Assembly: GCA_045603745.1 (NCBI GenBank)
Contig: JAZUMQ010000001.1
Coordinates: 1-48,819, forward strand
Length of the DNA stretch: 48,819 nt
Reading direction: 5' to 3'
Source of the DNA: RGIG995 sp045603745
Lineage (GTDB): Bacteria > Bacillota > Clostridia > Oscillospirales > UBA644
Below the pieces are notes generated by a model. The model did no database searches. It was given only the letters and a program-made list of their open reading frames with translations, and was not told where the DNA came from. How positions within the stretch are numbered: position 1 is the stretch's first letter; each line of letters begins with the position of its first letter. The position numbers were made by a program, and so were the translations under genes. This document shows positions 31,289-38,893 of this stretch, in pieces.

Positions 31289-33013
31289 ATGATGTTACGG
31301 AATTTTATCTCTTATTACAAACCCTATCGAAAAATGTTTGTCATAGACATGGTCTGTGCCTTGTTCGTTTCGGTCTGCAATTTGATCTATCCCTATCTTG
31401 CAAAGGATATTATCAACGTTTACGTTCCCCAGAAAAATCTGCGCATGATTCTGCTCTGGGGCGGGATTTTGTTGGGAATTTACGTGATCAAAGCCCTGTT
31501 GAATTTTGTGATTCAATACTGGGGACATTTGGTTGGGGTCGGAATGCAGGGAGATATGCGAAGCGACTTGTTCCGTAAAATGCAGTCTTTGCCTTTTTCC
31601 TTCTTTGACGACAACAAAACCGGCTCTCTTATGTCTCGGGTGACCAACGATTTGCAGGATATTTCCGAATTGGCACATCACGGGCCGGAAGATCTGTTTT
31701 TGTCCTTGCTCTCCTTGGTTGGGGCATTCTTTATCATGCTGGATATTGATTGGCGGTTGACCCTCATCGTTTATTCTGCCATTCCGTTCGTCGTTCTTTT
31801 TGCGGTTCTTACCCGGAAAGAAATGATGCGCTCTTTCAAATTGTCTCGGCAGGAAATTGCCGCCGTAAATGCGGAATTGGAAACGTCGATTTCCGGAATC
31901 CGGGTCTCTAAATCCTATACTGCCGAGGATTCGGAACAAAAGAAATTTGACGATGCCAACGATCGATTTCGTTATGCCAGAAAACGGTCGTACCGTATTA
32001 TGGGGATCTTTTTCTCCGGTATGGGGTTGATGACCGACTTTTTGTATCTTTTGACCTTGGTTGCGGCGGGGATCTTCTTCTTGAACGGAGAGATCGACCC
32101 CGGCGAATTCGCCGCATTTTTGCTTTATATTTCCATGTTTTTGGATCCCATCAAGAAATTGATTAACATTTTTGAGCAGTTGCAAAACGGTATGACCGGG
32201 TTTGCCCGTTTTCGGGAAATTATGGATCAAGAACCGGAAGCAGATTGCGAAAATCCCGAAGAATTGGGTGAAGTCAAAGGGGAGATCCGGTTTGATAACG
32301 TGACCTTCTCCTATCGGGAGGGTGATGAAAAACCGGTTATTGATAATCTTTCTCTGTCTATCGCTGCCGGGCGCACAGTGGCGTTAGTCGGTCCTTCCGG
32401 AGGCGGGAAAACCACACTGTGCAATCTGATTCCCCGGTTCTATGAAATTGATGGGGGAAGCATCACCTTGGACGGACACGATATTCGGAAGTTGCGCCGT
32501 CGGGAACTGCGTCAGAATATCGGCACCGTTGCTCAGGACGTATTTTTGTTTGAAGGTACGGTTCGGGATAATATCCGCTTTGGGAAACCCGATGCTACGG
32601 AAGAGGAGATCATCGAGGCCGCGAAAAAGGCGGAGATCCATGATTTCATTACTTCTTTGCCCGAAGGCTACGACACCAACGTAGGGGAACGGGGCGTAAA
32701 ACTGTCCGGGGGACAAAAACAACGCATTTCCATCGCTCGGGTCTTCTTGAAAGATCCCGCCATTCTCATTCTCGATGAAGCCACCTCGGCGTTGGATAAC
32801 GTGACCGAGCAACAGATTCGTCGGGCTTTGGATAAGTTGAGCGAAGGGCGGACGGGTTTGATCGTTGCCCATCGTCTGTCTACGGTCAAGAACGCCGACG
32901 AAATCATTGTTCTGACCGCCGAGGGCGTTGCGGAGCGCGGAAACCACGAACAACTTTTAGCGCAAAACGGCATTTACGCCGATTTGTATCGTTCTCAATT
33001 TAAGGAAGATTAA
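31289..33013 (+). CDS. ABC exporter, fused membrane and ATPase domains
   Basis: A 574-residue half-transporter of the MsbA/LmrA/BmrA type. Six helices in residues 1-310 precede the nucleotide-binding domain: Walker A GPSGGGKTT (about 366), signature LSGGQKQR, Walker B ILILDEATSALD and switch HRLST. It probably works as a homodimer exporting lipids, peptides or drugs; the cargo cannot be read from sequence. AAGGAAGG precedes the start. The exonuclease gene follows after 5 bases, so the two are co-transcribed. Confidence 0.92.
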   Translation: MMLRNFISYYKPYRKMFVIDMVCALFVSVCNLIYPYLAKDIINVYVPQKNLRMILLWGGILLGIYVIKALLNFVIQYWGHLVGVGMQGDMRSDLFRKMQSLPFSFFDDNKTGSLMSRVTNDLQDISELAHHGPEDLFLSLLSLVGAFFIMLDIDWRLTLIVYSAIPFVVLFAVLTRKEMMRSFKLSRQEIAAVNAELETSISGIRVSKSYTAEDSEQKKFDDANDRFRYARKRSYRIMGIFFSGMGLMTDFLYLLTLVAAGIFFLNGEIDPGEFAAFLLYISMFLDPIKKLINIFEQLQNGMTGFARFREIMDQEPEADCENPEELGEVKGEIRFDNVTFSYREGDEKPVIDNLSLSIAAGRTVALVGPSGGGKTTLCNLIPRFYEIDGGSITLDGHDIRKLRRRELRQNIGTVAQDVFLFEGTVRDNIRFGKPDATEEEIIEAAKKAEIHDFITSLPEGYDTNVGERGVKLSGGQKQRISIARVFLKDPAILILDEATSALDNVTEQQIRRALDKLSEGRTGLIVAHRLSTVKNADEIIVLTAEGVAERGNHEQLLAQNGIYADLYRSQFKED

Positions 33014-33018
33014 ATTTT

Positions 33019-33909
33019 ATGGGAAAATGTGTCCGTTGTGGAATTTCCGGTGCTTTCGTGAAGGTGGACGAACAGGGGTTATGCGTCATCTGTCGCAGCA
33101 AGGCGCCGAAACCCTCTCCAAAATCTCCTTCCATTCGCCCCGAGGATCTGAACCCGGAAGAGGTGATTACTCGGTACGTAACTACCTATCATAATACATA
33201 TCCCTCGGAATATAACGTGGTAGAATATTATTTGGCGGAATTCAACTGCATGTTGGATTCTCTGCCTTTTGCGGAAATTCCACGGATTCCCTGCGATGCT
33301 CCCTCCGGTGTTCCAGAATGTGTGATTTTGAAAAAATTCGACGGCTGCTCCCTTGCAGATTGCTCGGACTTCGTGGCGATTGATACGGAGACTTCCAGTT
33401 TGGGAACGTCTGCGGAAATCGTGGAAGTGTCTGCGGTACGATTTGAAAACTTTCGCCCCGTGGAAGTGTTTGAGACTTTATGCAAACCCTATGGTAAAAT
33501 CTCCTTGGAAGCCACCGCCGTCAACGGAATTACTAATGAACAGGTAAAAAATGCGCCCCGATTTGCGGAAATTATTCCCGCTTTGGACGAATTTGCCGAC
33601 CGTCTTCCCCTGATTGCCCACAATGCGCCGTTCGACCTGCGTATGCTGGCAGGGGAGGGGTTCCCCACCGCCGGGCGGCAGGTTTTTGATACTTTGCCCC
33701 TTGCCCGGAGCATTTTAAGGGACAAAGACGGAAATAAATTGCCCAGCTATAAACTCGCTGAGGCGTGCAAACAGTGTGCCATTCTGTTTTCCGGCGCGCA
33801 CCGTTCTACCGCCGATGCCTTTGCCGCCGGATTGTTATTTTTGGAGTTGGTAAAACGTCGGTTTGGCACGGAAAATCTGCAAAACGATTTTTCTCTTTGG
33901 AAAAATTGA
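33019..33909 (+). CDS. DEDDh 3'-5' exonuclease with N-terminal zinc-ribbon
   Basis: A 296-residue protein. Residues 4-27 hold two CxxC pairs (CVRCG ... CVIC), a likely zinc ribbon. Residues about 115-285 are a DnaQ/epsilon-type exonuclease: FVAIDTETSS (Exo I), VNGITNEQV, LIAHNAPFDLRML (Exo II) and HRSTADAFAAGLLF (Exo III with catalytic His and Asp). It would trim DNA or RNA 3' ends. The middle (30-110) is not recognised. It lies 5 bases after the exporter gene. Confidence 0.87.
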   Translation: MGKCVRCGISGAFVKVDEQGLCVICRSKAPKPSPKSPSIRPEDLNPEEVITRYVTTYHNTYPSEYNVVEYYLAEFNCMLDSLPFAEIPRIPCDAPSGVPECVILKKFDGCSLADCSDFVAIDTETSSLGTSAEIVEVSAVRFENFRPVEVFETLCKPYGKISLEATAVNGITNEQVKNAPRFAEIIPALDEFADRLPLIAHNAPFDLRMLAGEGFPTAGRQVFDTLPLARSILRDKDGNKLPSYKLAEACKQCAILFSGAHRSTADAFAAGLLFLELVKRRFGTENLQNDFSLWKN

Positions 33910-33937
33910 CTATTTCGTGAAGAATCACGCCTCCCCC

Positions 33938-33966
33938 TTGACATTGTACACAAAATGGGGTATAAT
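33938..33966 (+). promoter_or_regulatory. Promoter of the 6S-like RNA
   Basis: TTGACA at 33938-33943, 17 bases, TATAAT at 33961-33966: a perfect consensus promoter with no protein gene directly behind it. Confidence 0.88.
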
Positions 33967-33969
33967 AGC

Positions 33970-34163
33970 CGTAGAGGATAAAAGGGCTACCAAACACACG
34001 GTGCAAGGAGTCTTCGCCTGCAACACTTTTGTTCTCCGCCACTTACTCCTTGTGATGTTTGTTGTGTGTTTGGGTGTTTATGGTTGCCTCTTCTACGTAG
34101 TTGAGGCAATCGTATCACCCACCAAGATAAAAACTTTTTACCGCCGTTGGGCGGTATTTTTTT
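33970..34163 (+). ncRNA. ssrS: Probable 6S RNA
   Basis: A promoter-to-terminator unit of about 190 nt without a convincing reading frame. It folds as one long hairpin in the 6S plan. A closing stem pairs CGTAGA (33970-33975) with TCTACG (34092-34097). A large open bubble follows (around GGATAAAAGGGCT and GTTTATGGTTGCC). Then ACCAAACACAC pairs with GTGTGTTTGGGT, and GCAAGGAGT with ACTCCTTGT, capped by a loop. 6S RNA mimics an open promoter and binds housekeeping RNA polymerase in stationary phase. A terminator hairpin ends the unit. A covariance-model search would settle it. Confidence 0.72.
34139..34163 (+). terminator. Terminator of the 6S-like RNA
   Basis: ACCGCC with GGCGGT, then ATTTTTTT. 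Confidence 0.85.
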
Positions 34164-34208
34164 GTTTTCTTGTGAAAAATTTCTCGATTTTATTCTCTGT
34201 ATTTTGAG

Positions 34209-34243
34209 TTTCGCCCCGTTCTCTTGTGAGTGATGGGGCGAAA
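34209..34243. repeat. Inverted repeat between the RNA gene and nrdD
   Basis: Nine-base arms TTTCGCCCC and GGGGCGAAA with a 17-base loop. No T-run follows directly, so its role is unclear. Confidence 0.55.
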
Positions 34244-34264
34244 TTGTATCATTTTTATGAAATT

Positions 34265-34312
34265 ACACAATATATAGTATTTCCCTCTTGACTTTCTCAC
34301 AAGATGTGGTAT
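34265..34312 (+). promoter_or_regulatory. Tandem NrdR boxes at the nrdD promoter
   Basis: ACACAATATATAGTAT (34265-34280) matches the NrdR box ACACWATATATWGTGT at 15 of 16 places. A weaker second box (34297-34312) matches at 11 of 16 and overlaps the -10. Their starts are 32 bases apart, the three-turn spacing known for NrdR. The promoter itself is TTGACT (34288-34293), 16 bases, TATAAT (34310-34315). NrdR would repress when dATP is high. Confidence 0.68.
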
Positions 34313-34396
34313 AATAGTAATGCACCCTTTTGAGGGGGATTTTTGCGCGAAAAAATATTTTCAGATAGAAAAAATAAGGAGAAATGAGGGAAAATC

Positions 34397-36571
34397 ATGA
34401 AAGTTATCAAACGAAACGGCTCGGAAGTGGTCTTTGATATTACCAAAATCATCACCGCCATTACCAAGGCAAACGACGCCGTAGAAGAAGAAGCACGCAT
34501 GACGCCCATGCAGATTCGTCGCATCGCCGAAGCGGTGGAATTGAACTGCATTCGCATGAACCGTGCCCCCGGCGTGGAAGAAATTCAGGACTTGGTGGAA
34601 AGCCAGATCATGGCACACGGTGCTTATGAGGTGGCGAAAAAGTATATCACTTATCGCTATACCCGTAACCTGGTCCGTAAATCCAATACCACCGACGAGA
34701 GAATCTTGAGTCTCATCGAATGTTGCAACGAAGAAGCAAAGCAAGAAAATGCCAACAAGAACCCCACCGTCAACAGCGTACAGCGGGACTATATGGCAGG
34801 AGAAGTGAGTCGGGACTTGACCGAGCGCCTTTTGTTGCCCCCCGAAATCGTCGAGGCACACAAAGAAGGGATCATTCACTTCCATGATGCGGACTATTAT
34901 GCCCAGCATATGCACAACTGTGACTTGGTCAACCTGGAGGATATGCTCCAGAACGGTACCGTCATTTCCGGTACCATGATCGAGCGTCCTCATTCCTTCT
35001 CTACTGCATGTAATATCGCCACTCAGATCATCGCTCAGGTGGCAAGCAATCAGTACGGCGGTCAGTCCATTTCCCTGACCCATTTGGCACCTTTCGTTCA
35101 GGTCAGCCGGGAAAAGATCATTAAGTCCATGACCGAAGAATTGGCAGACGCCGGCGTCGTCGTTACCGAAGAACAATTCTCCACTATGGTGGAAAATCGT
35201 CTGAGGGAAGAGATCCGCAGAGGCGTTCAGACCATTCAGTATCAGGTCGTGACGTTGCTGACGACCAATGGACAGGCTCCCTTCGTTACCGTCTTTATGT
35301 ATCTGGGCGAAGCGAAAAACGAACAGGAAAAGAAAGACCTTGCCATTATTATCGAAGAAACGTTGCTTCAACGGTATCAGGGCGTGAAGAACGAGGACGG
35401 TGTTTACGTCACCCCCGCCTTCCCCAAACTGATCTACGTGTTGGAAGAACAGAATATTCACCCCGATTCTCCCTATTATTACCTCACCGAACTTTCTGCG
35501 AAATGCACCGCAAAACGCATGGTTCCCGATTACATCTCCGAAAAGAAGATGCTGGAACTGAAAGTAGACAAAAACGGAGACGGTCATTGCTATACCTGTA
35601 TGGGTTGCCGTTCTTTCCTGACTCCCTACGTGGACGAAAACGGAAAGCCGAAGTATTACGGCCGCTTCAATCAGGGCGTTGTTACCATCAACTTGGTGGA
35701 CGTGGCGCTGTCTTCCGGCGGAAACGTGGAAAAATTCTGGAAGATCTTCGACGAACGGCTCGAATTGTGTCATCAGGCGCTTCTCTGCCGCCATGAACGT
35801 CTGAAGGGAACTTTGTCCGATGCCGCCCCCATTCTGTGGCAATACGGCGCTTTGGCTCGTCTGGAAAAGGGCGAACCCATCGACAAATTGCTCTTCGGCG
35901 GCTATTCTACCATCTCCTTGGGGTACGCCGGTTTGTACGAATGTGTCAAATACATGACCGGAAAATCCCATACCGACCCTTCTGCCACTCCCTTTGCTCT
36001 GGACGTTATGCAATACATGAACGATGCTTGCAAGAAGTGGAAGGAACAGCATCATATCGACTTCAGCCTTTACGGAACTCCCTTGGAATCCACCACCTAT
36101 AAGTTCGCCAAATGTCTGCAGAAGCGCTTCGGCGTTGTGGAAGGCATCAACGATAAGGGATATATCACCAACAGTTATCATATCCACGTTACCGAAGAGA
36201 TCGATGCCTTCTCTAAATTGGCATTTGAAGCCCAATTCCAGGCCTTGTCTCCCGGCGGAGCTATCAGCTACGTGGAAGTTCCCGATATGCAAAATAACCT
36301 GGAAGCGGTTATGCAGGTGATCAAGTTCATCTATGATAATATCATGTATGCGGAATTGAACACCAAATCCGACTACTGCCAATGCTGTGGCTGGGACGGA
36401 GAAATCGAAATCGCGGAAGAAGACGGCAAACTGATCTGGAAATGTCCCAAGTGCGGAAACACCGATCAAGCCAAGATGAACGTTGCCCGCCGTACCTGTG
36501 GTTATATCGGAACTCAGTACTGGAATCAGGGACGTACCCAGGAAATTAAGGAACGGGTCTTGCACCTGTAA
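34397..36571 (+). CDS. nrdD: Anaerobic ribonucleoside-triphosphate reductase NrdD
   Basis: A 724-residue class III reductase making dNTPs from NTPs without oxygen. An ATP-cone regulatory domain occupies residues 1-95 (VIKRNGSEVVFDITKI). The barrel includes HMHNCDLVNLEDML and the active-site cysteine region CMGCRSFL. The C-terminus has the zinc site CQCCG ... CPKCG and the glycyl radical loop RRTCGYIG with Gly702. The radical is installed by NrdG, encoded 6 bases downstream. NrdR-type boxes upstream fit its regulation. Confidence 0.97.
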   Translation: MKVIKRNGSEVVFDITKIITAITKANDAVEEEARMTPMQIRRIAEAVELNCIRMNRAPGVEEIQDLVESQIMAHGAYEVAKKYITYRYTRNLVRKSNTTDERILSLIECCNEEAKQENANKNPTVNSVQRDYMAGEVSRDLTERLLLPPEIVEAHKEGIIHFHDADYYAQHMHNCDLVNLEDMLQNGTVISGTMIERPHSFSTACNIATQIIAQVASNQYGGQSISLTHLAPFVQVSREKIIKSMTEELADAGVVVTEEQFSTMVENRLREEIRRGVQTIQYQVVTLLTTNGQAPFVTVFMYLGEAKNEQEKKDLAIIIEETLLQRYQGVKNEDGVYVTPAFPKLIYVLEEQNIHPDSPYYYLTELSAKCTAKRMVPDYISEKKMLELKVDKNGDGHCYTCMGCRSFLTPYVDENGKPKYYGRFNQGVVTINLVDVALSSGGNVEKFWKIFDERLELCHQALLCRHERLKGTLSDAAPILWQYGALARLEKGEPIDKLLFGGYSTISLGYAGLYECVKYMTGKSHTDPSATPFALDVMQYMNDACKKWKEQHHIDFSLYGTPLESTTYKFAKCLQKRFGVVEGINDKGYITNSYHIHVTEEIDAFSKLAFEAQFQALSPGGAISYVEVPDMQNNLEAVMQVIKFIYDNIMYAELNTKSDYCQCCGWDGEIEIAEEDGKLIWKCPKCGNTDQAKMNVARRTCGYIGTQYWNQGRTQEIKERVLHL

Positions 36572-36577
36572 TCGATT

Positions 36578-37114
36578 ATGAACTATTGTAATATTAAGTA
36601 TTGCGACATCGCCAACGGAGAAGGGGTTCGTACCACCCTATTCGTCTCCGGTTGCACCAATCATTGTGAGGAGTGCTTTCAGCCGGAAACTTGGGATTTC
36701 AATTACGGTGACCTCTTTACCGTAACCCAGGAAAATGCCATCTCCAAATCCTTGGAACCTTATTATATCAACGGATTGACCCTTTTGGGGGGAGAACCCT
36801 TTGAACCCCAAAATCAGCGGGCGTTGGTTCCTTTCCTGAAACGGATCAAACGGGAACACCCGGAAAAAACCGTTTGGTGTTTTACCGGTTTTACGTTGGA
36901 TAAGGAACTTTTGGCAGAGGGCTCTCACCCTCGCTGTGAAGTAACCGATGAGATGCTTTCCTTGATCGATGTTTTGGTGGACGGACGGTACGTGAAGGCG
37001 TTAAAGGATATTTCTCTGCGCTTTCGGGGTTCTTCCAATCAGCGAATCATCGACCTGAACAAAACCCGTGCTGCCGGCGAAATCGTTCTGTGGGACGACG
37101 GCAGAGGGAAGTAA
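36578..37114 (+). CDS. nrdG: Anaerobic ribonucleotide reductase activating protein NrdG
   Basis: A 178-residue radical-SAM enzyme. The [4Fe-4S] motif CTNHCEEC has Cys26, Cys30 and Cys33; LLGGEPFEPQN is the SAM-binding GGE region. It uses SAM to make the glycyl radical on NrdD. It sits 6 bases after nrdD without an obvious ribosome binding site, so translation is probably coupled. Length is typical. Confidence 0.95.
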   Translation: MNYCNIKYCDIANGEGVRTTLFVSGCTNHCEECFQPETWDFNYGDLFTVTQENAISKSLEPYYINGLTLLGGEPFEPQNQRALVPFLKRIKREHPEKTVWCFTGFTLDKELLAEGSHPRCEVTDEMLSLIDVLVDGRYVKALKDISLRFRGSSNQRIIDLNKTRAAGEIVLWDDGRGK

Positions 37115-37172
37115 GAGGAGCGAAAACCGACACAATCTTTGCGTTGGGGAAGAAAAAAATAGATACAAAATA

Positions 37173-37238
37173 GGGTGTCGGATTACAAACCGACACCCGT
37201 ATTTTATTTTTTCGGCACGAGGATCGTGCCGGTTTTTG
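37173..37238. terminator. Two successive hairpins after nrdG
   Basis: First, GGGTGTCGG with CCGACACCC followed by TATTTTATTTTTT. Second, CGGCACG with CGTGCCG (37213-37231) followed by GTTTTTG. Both could act in either direction and separate nrdG from the convergent symporter gene. Confidence 0.8.
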
Positions 37239-37272
37239 CTTTTCTTTCTTTTCTCAAGAAAAGAAAGAAAAG
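37239..37272. repeat. Perfect polypurine/polypyrimidine palindrome
   Basis: Sixteen-base arms CTTTTCTTTCTTTTCT and complement, with a 2-base centre. Related in style to the element at 23576-23607 but not the same sequence. Confidence 0.75.
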
Positions 37273-37300
37273 AATGTCTATTCCCTATCTATCTTTCTCT

Positions 37301-38707
37301 CTATCCCTCGTGTTTTTCTTTTAACCGGGCGACGTTTTGGTCGACTTGTTTTTTATGCAGGGGATACCAGAACCAAAGAATCAGCCCCAATCCGGCAAAG
37401 CCGATTGCAGGGACGAGGGTGGAGATGTTGAAAATGCCGTTGAGTACCGCTTGGGTTTGGGGTTGACCGGAAGAGGCGGTGGATTCGTTGTATCCGATTG
37501 CGGTCAAAAGCCAGCCGGAGGTTCCAGCCGCCAAAGCCTGTCCCAATTTTCGGGCAAAGGAGTACAATGCGTAGACCGAGCCGTCTTCCCGAATGCCGTT
37601 TTTCAGTTCAGAATAGTCGATTACGTCGGTAATCAGTGCCCAAGATACCATAGCGAACATTCCCAAACCCAGCCAGCACAAGGCTTGTAAACCAATATAG
37701 ACCCATACGTTTTTGGGTCTCAAAAAGAACAATAACAGGCAAACTGCGGCGGCAAAGAGGTTGGAAACTACGGAGATTTCCGCTTTCCCGAACCTTGCGG
37801 ACAACGGTTTTGCAAACAGGGCGGCAACGATCATTCCTCCCATCATGCAGACGGTAGACGCAGATTGCGCCGCGGCACTGTTGTAATAATCGGGGTAGAT
37901 ATACGCCGCCATATTTTGCATGGTCAACTGTGCCAAAAGCATTACTACCGAAGCGGCGGTAATAGAGATCAGAGCCCGATTCTTCAAAGCATTGAGAAGC
38001 ATTTTTTTGACGGAATGATTTTGAAATTGATCCGGTGTCGGTTCGGGCAAGACCCGTTCCGTAACCAGTTTGTAACATAGAAGATAACATAAGATCGAAA
38101 GAACCGAGAAAATTCCCGCGATGACCGTTACCTTGCCTCCGTTTAAGACGGTTTGATCTCCTACCTTATCGTAAGCAAACAAGGGGATCCCCACGCCCAC
38201 GATCAACCCTGCCAGCGTGCCACCCATGGTTCGGTAGGTGGATAGCGATTGTCGGTCTCCCGGTTCGGAAGAAATAGCAGATGCCATAGATCCGTAGGGG
38301 ATATTGATGGACGTATAAAAAATCGACCCCCAAAGAACGTAGGTGAGAAATAGCCAAAGGATTTTGATGAACGTTGGTGCCGATGCCAATGCCGATTGAT
38401 AGATCAAAAAAGAGGAAATCGCTACCGGCCCGCACATGCGTAGAATCCAAGGCTTGAATTTCCCTGCAGAAGTAATTTTACTCCGGTCGCAAATCCTTCC
38501 CATGGTCACGTCGGTAAAGGCGTCCACGAAGCGGGCGACCATCATGACCGTTCCTACCACAGCACCGGAAATTCCCATTACGTCGGTATAGAATTTCAGC
38601 AAAAGCATGGTAGATAGGATAAAGGTAAAATCATTGCCGAAATCTCCGAACAAGTACCCCAGCTTATCCCGAAATCCAAAGGGGCGCGCCGTTTTATTTC
38701 GTTTCAT
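37301..38707 (-). CDS. GPH-family (MelB-like) sugar:cation symporter
   Basis: A 468-residue twelve-helix transporter of the glycoside-pentoside-hexuronide group. Markers are KLGYLFGDFGNDFTF at the start, MMVARFVDAFTDVTMGRICDRSK (the MelB-type loop 2-3), and INIPYGSMASAIS. It imports an oligosaccharide or glycoside with Na+ or H+. AAGGAGG precedes the ATG. It is divergent from the GH116 gene, 186 bases away, and may supply its substrate, but codon use suggests the two have different histories. Confidence 0.88.
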   Translation of the reverse strand: MKRNKTARPFGFRDKLGYLFGDFGNDFTFILSTMLLLKFYTDVMGISGAVVGTVMMVARFVDAFTDVTMGRICDRSKITSAGKFKPWILRMCGPVAISSFLIYQSALASAPTFIKILWLFLTYVLWGSIFYTSINIPYGSMASAISSEPGDRQSLSTYRTMGGTLAGLIVGVGIPLFAYDKVGDQTVLNGGKVTVIAGIFSVLSILCYLLCYKLVTERVLPEPTPDQFQNHSVKKMLLNALKNRALISITAASVVMLLAQLTMQNMAAYIYPDYYNSAAAQSASTVCMMGGMIVAALFAKPLSARFGKAEISVVSNLFAAAVCLLLFFLRPKNVWVYIGLQALCWLGLGMFAMVSWALITDVIDYSELKNGIREDGSVYALYSFARKLGQALAAGTSGWLLTAIGYNESTASSGQPQTQAVLNGIFNISTLVPAIGFAGLGLILWFWYPLHKKQVDQNVARLKEKHEG

Positions 38708-38815
38708 TTCCGAAATTCCTCCTTGCAGGTTCTTTTGGTAGTGTGCCTCAAAAACGAAAAGTTATCACAAAAAAGGCTTCGGATTTAGAGATTTACCCTA
38801 AAGGACAGTTTTCAA

Positions 38816-38853
38816 AAAAAGTTCACCGTGTATGTTGACACGGTGAACTTTTT
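38816..38853. promoter_or_regulatory. Perfect 16-base palindrome overlapping the GH116 promoter
   Basis: AAAAAGTTCACCGTGT and its exact complement surround ATGTTG. The right arm overlaps the -35 of the GH116 promoter: TTGACA (38835-38840), 17 bases, TAAAAT (38858-38863). It could be an operator for the LacI regulator encoded downstream or a bidirectional terminator left at an insertion boundary. Confidence 0.7.
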
Positions 38854-38893
38854 GATGTAAAATATAGGTAATGAAAATTTTATGGAGGCTGTA

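Noticed and set aside
34361..36565. A 734-codon open frame antisense to nrdD
   Set aside because: Same artefact: low-complexity composition, no ribosome binding site, and it ends within the opposite gene's limits.
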